NCBI RefSeq assembly: GCF_000620105.1
Contig: NZ_JHVK01000027.1
Span: 1-40,167, forward strand
From: Microvirgula aerodenitrificans DSM 15089
GTDB lineage: Bacteria; Pseudomonadota; Gammaproteobacteria; Burkholderiales; Aquaspirillaceae
Reading direction: 5' to 3'
DNA: 40,167 nt
Shown: positions 32,709-40,167 of the stretch, in pieces
Layout of the letters: each line of letters begins with the position of its first letter
How positions within the stretch are numbered: position 1 is the stretch's first letter
Made by a program: the position numbers and the translations under genes
The notes under the pieces: generated by a model
What the model was told of the DNA's origin: nothing
The model's input: the letters and a program-made list of their open reading frames with translations, nothing else
Database searches by the model: none

Positions 32709-33707
32709 TCATTCCCACGGCGGTACCGACGCGTCCCCGACCGGGGCCGCTGCCGGCGTGACGGCCGGCGCCGGCCGTGCCGGTGCTGGCGCCGGTGACG
32801 ATTCGCCATCGACCGGCAGTTCTCCGCCGAGCGCCTCGATCAGCTCGCCGATCAGGCCGCGCAGCTCGCCGACCATCAGCAGCAGGGTGGCGTCGAACAG
32901 CGCTTCGGCGTCGTCGCCGGCCTGGCTGGCCTCGTCCTCGATCACGTCGAGGAACTGGACCCGTTTCAGTTCCAGCTTGTCGGTCAGCACGAAGCGGATG
33001 CGTTCCTGCCAGATCAGCCCGAGGCGGGTGACCTGCTTGCCGGTATCGACGTGCTGGCGGACTTCCTGCGCGGTCAGGTCCTGGCGCGCGCAGCGGATGG
33101 TGGCGCCATCATCGCCGGGCGATTTCAGTTCGCAGTCGCTGTCGAGCTCGAAACCGTCCGGTGCGCCTTCGGCCAGCCACATGGTCATGGCCGTGGCCGG
33201 CGACAGCGCCGTGCGCGGCAGGAGGGCCGGGAACGGCGGCAGTTGTTCGCGGATGGCGCTGACCAGATTCTCGGCCTTGGTCCCGCCGGCATCGGCGACC
33301 AGCCAGCCGGATTGCGGATCGATATAGCAGCGGCTGCGACCGCTCTTGGTGAACGCACGCGGCAGCAGATCGTCCTCGACCGTCTCGCGCAGTTCCTTCT
33401 TTTCCTTGCGACCGACCTGGCGCAGTTCCTTTTCTTCGATCTCGGCCACGCGGCGTTCGACGAAGTCACGCACCACGGCGGCCGGCAGCACCTTGTCCTC
33501 GCGCTTCAGCGTCACCAGCGCGGCACCGCCGGCGCGGGCCAGCATCTGGTCCGGCTTGTGCGGTGCGGCGGGGACGAAACCGTCGCTGTACCAGTCCAGC
33601 CCGCCGCACGTGGCGAACGGATGCCGGGCCAGGGCGGTTTCGAGCTTGTCGAAATCGGGCAGCTGTCTGGGGTCGAGGCGGAAGAGGGCAAGCTGGCGGA
33701 ACCACAT
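32709..33707 (-). CDS. rdgC: Recombination-associated protein RdgC
   Basis: A 332-residue protein starting MWFRQLALFRLDP with an AGGAG site; a 21-residue extension in the same frame is rejected. It contains FATCGGLDWYSDGFVP, the KKELRETVEDDLLPRAFTKS helix, SAIREQLPPFPALLPRT and a C-terminal helical part, with a low-complexity Ala/Pro tail (about 300-332). RdgC forms a DNA-encircling ring that restrains RecA, and in neisserial species is linked to pilin variation. It is transcribed leftwards, convergent with Anbu and divergent from the tRNA-Pro pair. Confidence 0.92.
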   Translation of the reverse strand: MWFRQLALFRLDPRQLPDFDKLETALARHPFATCGGLDWYSDGFVPAAPHKPDQMLARAGGAALVTLKREDKVLPAAVVRDFVERRVAEIEEKELRQVGRKEKKELRETVEDDLLPRAFTKSGRSRCYIDPQSGWLVADAGGTKAENLVSAIREQLPPFPALLPRTALSPATAMTMWLAEGAPDGFELDSDCELKSPGDDGATIRCARQDLTAQEVRQHVDTGKQVTRLGLIWQERIRFVLTDKLELKRVQFLDVIEDEASQAGDDAEALFDATLLLMVGELRGLIGELIEALGGELPVDGESSPAPAPARPAPAVTPAAAPVGDASVPPWE

Positions 33708-33874
33708 CGCGTAGCGCTCCTGAGTTGATGGCAAGGCGGCGATTGTAAGCGCTGGACGCCGGCCGGGCACGGCCGATTGCAGGCTGCCGCATGCCGCCGC
33801 AACTGATCCGGCACTTAAGCCGCTGTTTTTGGATGATTTGCGCCGGAACCCCGCATGCCGGCGCTAAAAACTGC

Positions 33875-33903
33875 TTGCCATTGCCGGTCCGGCTGCTTAA
33901 TAT
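33875..33903 (+). promoter_or_regulatory. Sigma-70 promoter for the tRNA-Pro pair
   Basis: TTGCCA and TAATAT are separated by 17 bases, 55 bases upstream of the first tRNA. Spacing and composition match strong vegetative promoters. Confidence 0.7.
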
Positions 33904-33958
33904 TGCGACCTCTCGACGCCACTGGCGGTGCTATTTGCCGCGAACGTCGGGGAAAGAT

Positions 33959-34035
33959 CGGGGTGTAGCTTAGCCTGGTAGAGCGCTACGTTCGGGACGT
34001 AGAGGCCGGAGGTTCGAATCCTCTCACCCCGACCA
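33959..34035 (+). tRNA. tRNA-Pro (anticodon CGG), copy 1
   Basis: CGGGGTG pairs with CACCCCG, the anticodon loop TTCGGGA gives CGG, the T arm is GGAGG-TTCGAAT-CCTCT (one G-T pair) and CCA is encoded. It reads CCG codons, which are frequent in this GC-rich genome. It is probably the first of a two-gene transcript. Confidence 0.97.
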
Positions 34036-34087
34036 GTCTTTCCAACCATGACGAAAACCCGTTTCGTCTGGTCGAGCCGGTACCATT

Positions 34088-34164
34088 CGGGGTGTAGCTT
34101 AGCCTGGTAGAGCGCTACGTTCGGGACGTAGAGGCCGGAGGTTCGAATCCTCTCACCCCGACCA
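34088..34164 (+). tRNA. tRNA-Pro (anticodon CGG), copy 2
   Basis: All 77 bases are identical to copy 1, starting 129 bases after the start of the first. A 52-base spacer separates the copies. It is followed by an intrinsic terminator. A recent duplication or gene conversion keeps the copies equal. Confidence 0.97.
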
Positions 34165-34185
34165 GAATTTGCAGTCAATGAAAAC

Positions 34186-34213
34186 GCCGCACAGTCTGCC
34201 TGTGCGGCTTTTT
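34186..34213 (+). terminator. Intrinsic terminator after tRNA-Pro genes
   Basis: GCCGCACAG pairs with CTGTGCGGC over a 5-base loop, followed by TTTTT and GTTTTTC. It also lies just past the convergent end of fumC. Confidence 0.9.
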
Positions 34214-34222
34214 GTTTTTCCG

Positions 34223-35605
<1,383 letters not shown>

Positions 35606-35830
35606 GGGGAGGACTCCTTTGACTGACTGTGTGGGGGAGGGGCCGGACGATGAAGAAAGGCGCTGCCAGTATGGCACAGCCGATACGGGTGGGCGGCGCA
35701 TGGCGCGATGCATATCGGGCACAAACAGAATTTGGAAATCGTAATTGGTTTCTTTTGCTTATATGCCGACTCCATTACAGTCCCCCCATGTGACCGGGAA
35801 GCCGGGCCGACAGACTGCAACGGAAGCGCT

Positions 35831-36412
35831 ATGAGCATCGCCGACTTCGACATCGTGATTCAACCTGGCTGGCAGGATTCCTCGGCCGAACACTGGCAAA
35901 GCCGCTGGCAACTGGCATGGCCTGACGCCGTGCGGGTGGCCCATGGCAACTGGGATACGCCGGAGCTGCCGCGCTGGCTCGACGGGCTGGATGCGGCCCT
36001 GGCCGCATGCCGCAAGCCGGCGCTGGTGGTCGCCCACAGCCTGGGTTGCGTGACCGTTGCTCATCATGTGCGCCGGGGAGGCCGGCCGATTGCCGGTGCG
36101 CTGCTGGTGGCGCCGGCCGATGTCGAGCGCAGCGGCGTACCGGCGGCGCTGGCCGGATTTGCCCCGATCCCGGCGGCAGCATTGCCGTTTCCCGCCATAC
36201 TGGTAGCCAGCGACGATGACCCGTATTGCCCGCTGGACCGGGCGGAAGCGCTGGCTGGCGCCTGGCGCACCGACCTGGTGCGAATTGGCAAGGCCGGGCA
36301 TATCAACGCGGCATCGGGTCTGGGTGACTGGGCACAGGGGCGGGTGCTGCTCGAACTGCTGGCGAGGACGGTGGGCGGCGCCGGCCCTGCCCGGTCAGGA
36401 AAAATCCGGTAG
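35831..36412 (+). CDS. RBBP9/YdeN-family alpha/beta hydrolase
   Basis: A 193-residue small hydrolase starting MSIADFDIVIQPGWQDSS. The features of the family are visible: an early IQPGWQDSSAEHWQSRW, the nucleophile elbow VAHSLGCVT (Ser), LVASDDDPYCPLDRA (Asp) and GKAGHINAASG (His). This DUF1234/RBBP9 group includes serine hydrolases with small-ester activity; substrate unknown. The longer frame start 123 bases upstream is rejected because it lacks family homology. The 3' end overlaps the end of the leftward Rhs-like gene by 18 bases. Confidence 0.88.
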   Translation: MSIADFDIVIQPGWQDSSAEHWQSRWQLAWPDAVRVAHGNWDTPELPRWLDGLDAALAACRKPALVVAHSLGCVTVAHHVRRGGRPIAGALLVAPADVERSGVPAALAGFAPIPAAALPFPAILVASDDDPYCPLDRAEALAGAWRTDLVRIGKAGHINAASGLGDWAQGRVLLELLARTVGGAGPARSGKIR

Positions 36413-39400
36413 TTGTGTCAGGAGAACGTTCGGGTGATAGAAGCTGGATCCGAGATCGAAAGTCATCCCGTATGGATTCTGCCCACGGATACGGAAATCA
36501 TAACAGCTGTATTCTGTATCGACTCTGTAGTTGTACACCTGATCGTGGAGAATCGCCTTGATATGCCCTTCCACAATGGGCGTTCGATAGGGACCATTGA
36601 AACAGGGCCTGACTTCGACAAGCCCGTTTGCATGCGCTTCGGTGGTGCAGGCAATTTCGCCATTGACTTGATGGTTAATGCGGAATGACTGTTGCGATGC
36701 AGGCAGAACCAATTCTTCTTGCTCAATTTGCAGGCAATGACCAGCGTGGATGGTGGCAATGTTTTTCCGCGTGTCGGCACCCTGTATGGAGGTCCATATT
36801 TTTTTCCCTGCCGCATTATAAAAATAAGAATGCGTTTGTGTTTTTCCCTGCTCTGTAGTGGTTAATTTCGTAATATTGTTTGCCGCGCCATAAAGAAACT
36901 TCTTCTGTGTGGTGGTGTTGAATCGGGTGCAGGTATTGCTGATGATGTTGCCTTCCGTGTCGTAGGCCAGGTCAACCTGGGTGCGAGTCAGGGAGCCAGA
37001 CTGTGTCGTCAATATTTTTTCAAGCCGAAAGGCGGTGTTGTAGGTATACAGGGACTCCGTTTCTTCTCTGCCTGATTCTCCTCTGATTCGATAAATATTG
37101 TTCAGGCTATCGTACTCGAAACGCTGATAATTTTGTATTTGATCATACTCGTTACGGTAAACGACATTGCCTGCTCTCCTCCATTTCCAGAGGGAGCCAC
37201 GGCTGTTGTACTCATACGTTTCGGACCACTTGTGGGTATTTGTGGCGCTGAATGTGTAGGAGACATCGCTGAGCTGCAAATGCCTGTTGTATTGCATGAC
37301 GGTTTGCAGAATGTTGTGATTGTAAAAAATGTAATTGTTGCAAACAACCAGATTATAATTTCCGTAGTGAAAATTTTTCCTGATGCCATTGTAAACACTG
37401 TTTCTGGACAGATGCTTTGCATAATTGTCGATGCCGGTGATATTCCCCGTCGCTGCTGAACGATGGATATGGGAAAGCCAGATAATGGAATTGTTCAATT
37501 CTCTATGCGTAAGGTAAAAGATAACGAATTTTTCGTTGCCGTTGCCGTCGTATTTGTATACTGCTCTGATGATGGATGCGTTTTTATTGAAAGAGACCTG
37601 GACCTGCTCTGGCTTCCCACAAACGGTAGGAAGAATTTCTGTCGAGTATCTTCCCAGTGCGCTAAAGCCCCAGCTTCCAGTTTCCTTTACCAGTTGATTA
37701 AACTGGTTGTAGGCCAGTGTTCTGGTGAACGTTCCTTCATTTTGAACGACTTTATCCTCTACCAGCAAACCGGTTTTTTCATCGTAGCTGAATGAGAAAA
37801 CCGATATTGTGATGCGAGACTCATCCAGGATTTTTTGCTTTGTGACCTGACCAAGTGCCGAGTTGTATTCATAATCCCATGCACGCCCGCCGGATATGGA
37901 AATGCGGTTTGGGCATGTAAAAATATTGGTTTTTGAATAGTCGTAATCGGATTTTGCCGACAATGTTGTCGAAGTGGTAACCCTGTCCAGCCCATCGTAT
38001 GTTGATTCTCCGATAACAACAGAGTCAACGGATATTCTGGATATCAGTGTGTCGCTGCTATGCGGTGCATAGGCATAAAGGGTTGTGCCGCTCGATGTGC
38101 CGGTCTCGGAAATTTTTCTGTCGAATGCATCGTACAGAAAATATTTTTCTTCTCTTTCCGTTCGCGTATGCAAACGCAGTCTCATGAAATCATCATAAGA
38201 GAACGTCTCTGTAACGTCGGGCGTGCTCGCTTTGCTCGATGGGTAAGTTTCCTCCTTTGAAACCTGATGGGTGTCATTCCAGTATGCTATTGTTTTTTTG
38301 TCGCCAGGTGTCGAGATGGTAGTAACGGTTTTCTGGTTTGCATTGCCCTGGACTGTGTCGTATTCATAGACATCCTTTGACAGGGTTGTATCGTATTTTG
38401 ACAGAAGCTCATTATAAATATTCCATTTGTAATAAGTAATGAGTGTTACCAATGGGGCGACAGGCGTCACCGTGCTTGCTGGATTTGGGTAATCGAAACG
38501 GGTTTCTGTCGAAAGCTGGTTGAGGTCATTGAACTCATTGCGAATGATTTCATAGCTGATGCCGGGTGCCTCCGGAGAGGAAGAACGGCTGGAGGGGGCG
38601 AGCCAGGAGGTACTGATCAGATTGCCTGAGCCATCGAATATCTCTATTTCAGCGTAAGGAAGGGATGACCTTGTCGTGGTGGTGCTATTGGAAAGTGCAT
38701 CGAATACGACATCTGTCGTCATGGAGCCGGGATAGCCTTTGGCGTATGTGCTTCTTGTAATTCTTCCCAGTTGATCATATTCAAAATCGGTAATATTGTT
38801 GTTGTTGTCGGTGGAAGAAATGACATCTGCTGTGATATAGCGCTGGGTGATGGATTCTGTTTTTTTTATTTCTGAATTATCATGGCCTGTTGTTTCTTTT
38901 TTTATGGTAACGGTATTGTCCGCCGAATTGTCGGCATAGGTGAAAGTGACCGTTGTTGCAAAATAGGCTGGTGCGGCTGCTTCTCCCTGTGTTGCGATAC
39001 CGCCAGTTTCACTGACTGCTTTTGTCATGCGGCCTGGATCATCATAAGTGTAGGCTGTTTTTTTTAATGGGCTTATGCTGGATGGTGAATTTTTGTCTTT
39101 AAAGAAGAATTGTTCGTTGTTGCTCTGGATCAGGTCGGTGTTCGTGGATTTTGCATAGGTGTATTGCCATGTTTTTTGGGGGAGCTCATCGGGCGCTGTT
39201 TTGGATGAACGTGTTTTTGATTTAAGAAAGCGAATGAATCCATTTTGCTCGGGGGGGCAGAGTACGGTGCCATCCTCTGCCGTCTCTCCTGCCGCCGGAT
39301 AATAAACATACCACTCTCTCATTCCATCCATGTTTCTGAAATTTATCAAATTTGAATAATCATCATATTCTAAAGTCGTATAAAAATTCGTGTACACCTT

Positions 39401-39853
39401 GTTGCTGCCTGTTCCAGTGACCGACTTGATGTCAGTTCGCACCGGAAGCATGAAACTTGGAGACTGGCCATCAATCCCTGCAGAATATTTTAATTGATAG
39501 GAAAAACTGGTAAAGCAGATGCGATCGCTGGATTTTTCTTGCGGTAGTATTTTTGAGAGCAGATAGAATTTGTTGTAGGTGTGTGTCACCGTCTTTGACG
39601 GGGTGTCCTTGTTTCCCACCGTTTCAATGACTCTGTATGAATAGGACCCGGGTAAATTTTCCAGATTGTCCGTGTTGTCTACCCAGGTTGTAATATCGGG
39701 ATAGCCCAGATAATTCCTGCGAGGATATTCGTACCGGATATCGACAGTTTTCTTGGGGGCGACGGAAAAGGCAGTTCGGGTGATAAATACGGCTGACACA
39801 GCCGATATGGCCGCTTGCAGCCCGGAGGGAGCGGGCAGGGTCGTGTACTCTAT
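36395..39853 (-). pseudogene. YD-repeat (Rhs-like) gene, 5' end removed by an IS element
   Basis: The frame is open from the IS junction at about 39853 to the stop. It encodes YD repeats (FEYDQLGRI, STYDGLDRV, YKYDGNGNE, FEYDSLNNI) and a coreless C-terminus with RPCF and RGQNPYG motifs, parallel to the Rhs-like gene at the other window edge. The first encoded residues, EYTTLPAPSG then YEYPRRNYLGYP, align with about residue 270-300 of that gene, so the N-terminal quarter is missing. The GTG at 39799 could start a 1134-residue protein, but it would lack the domain that begins this family. It is AT-rich like its paralogue and probably non-functional. Confidence 0.75.
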
Positions 39854-40167
39854 TGTAATGACCCAGTAAAAACCTGCTCACGCCATAATCAAGGAAACAG
39901 ACGATGAGCGTGAAGATGGAAGAAGATATCAAACGATGGACGGCCAGGCGCAAGAGCGCGCTGGTGCTGGATATCATCCAGGGCAAGACCACGGTGGCCG
40001 AGGCCAGCCGTGCCTATGATCTGTCTCCCTCGGAGGTCGAGCAATGGGTCGATGATGGCAAGCGGGGCATGGAGAATGCCCTGCGGGCCAACCCGCTGGA
40101 CATCAAGGAACAGTACGAACGGCAGATCAAGGATTTGCAAGAGGCTTACGGCGAAGCCATGCTGGAG
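39854..40167 (+). mobile_element. IS3-family element, left end (continues beyond the window)
   Basis: The element seems to begin TGTAATGACCCAGTAAAAAC, directly where Rhs coding stops matching its paralogue. IS3-type ends start with TG. A 50-base leader precedes the orfA gene at 39904. The right end and any target duplication lie outside the window. Confidence 0.65.
39904..40167 (+). CDS. IS3-family transposase orfA (helix-turn-helix), 3' partial
   Basis: The open frame starts MSVKMEEDIKRWTARRKSAL and continues with TTVAEASRAYDLSPSEVEQW, a helix-turn-helix as in IS3-family OrfA proteins of this group (also seen annotated as DUF1153-like). The 88 codons visible end in ERQIKDLQEAYGEAMLE, the start of the leucine-rich linker, where the sequence stops. 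AAGGAAAC precedes the ATG. The full transposase is normally made by frameshifting into orfB. This element truncates the Rhs-like gene. Confidence 0.8.
   Translation, partial: MSVKMEEDIKRWTARRKSALVLDIIQGKTTVAEASRAYDLSPSEVEQWVDDGKRGMENALRANPLDIKEQYERQIKDLQEAYGEAMLE

Noticed and set aside
33897-34178. 93-codon frame with a repeated GERIRTSGLYVPNVALYQAK peptide
   Set aside because: The repeat is the antisense translation of two identical tRNA-Pro genes, a well-known false gene.

Overview
The window looks like a chromosomal segment from a GC-rich betaproteobacterium, probably of the Neisseriales/Chromobacteriaceae type. This is inferred from the mix of core genes (a cyd operon with cydP, cydX and ybgE; rdgC; lolA; class II fumC; glutamine-dependent nadE), high-GC codon use and gene families; no marker fixes genus or species. 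It is mostly ordinary core chromosome interrupted by three AT-rich or mobile patches: Rhs-type genes at both edges and a small immunity-gene island with an insertion-sequence (IS) remnant near the middle.

Layout. 1-5.3 kb: the 3' end of an Rhs core/tip gene, then a long YD-repeat gene lacking the usual core. 5.4-10.5 kb: a leftward core block (OmpA-like lipoprotein, ABC-F ATPase YheS, LolA, NadE). 10.6-16.3 kb: tRNA-Ser, an alpha/beta hydrolase, a CPA2 cation/proton antiporter with a receiver-less KdpE-like winged-helix gene, two tiny membrane-protein genes, a flavin-binding protein, a helical protein and a DUF3079 protein. Several perfect inverted repeats lie between these genes. 16.3-19.5 kb: ridA under a promoter with a SoxR-type operator, a decayed IS3-family element, three AT-rich genes (two mutual paralogues and an Imm42-like gene), and a membrane-protein gene without a start codon at the far edge.

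19.5-24.7 kb: a sigma-54 activator divergent from a six-gene cytochrome bd operon (cydP, cydA, cydB, a NifX/NifB-like domain protein, cydX, ybgE). A sigma-54 promoter, a 12-bp palindrome and an FNR-like sequence lie between them, so this oxidase operon appears to be under enhancer-dependent control. Convergent to it is a PAS-PAS-GAF-GGDEF-EAL protein resembling the oxygen sensor DosP; together they suggest an oxygen-response neighbourhood. 27.6-28.4 kb: a wrecked glycosyltransferase gene. 28.6-32.6 kb: the Anbu proteasome-like gene set (ATP-grasp, alpha-E, transglutaminase-like, Anbu). 32.7-36.4 kb: rdgC, two identical tRNA-Pro genes, fumC and an RBBP9-like hydrolase. 36.4-39.85 kb: a second YD-repeat gene, pointing left, whose 5' end is cut off by an IS3-type element that runs off the window.

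The most unusual items are the sigma-54-driven cyd operon with a NifX-like gene inside it, the SoxR-type box in front of ridA, the orphan immunity island with possible toxin-tail remnants, and the coreless YD-repeat genes. All functional statements rest on reading the sequence and family knowledge; no searches were run.
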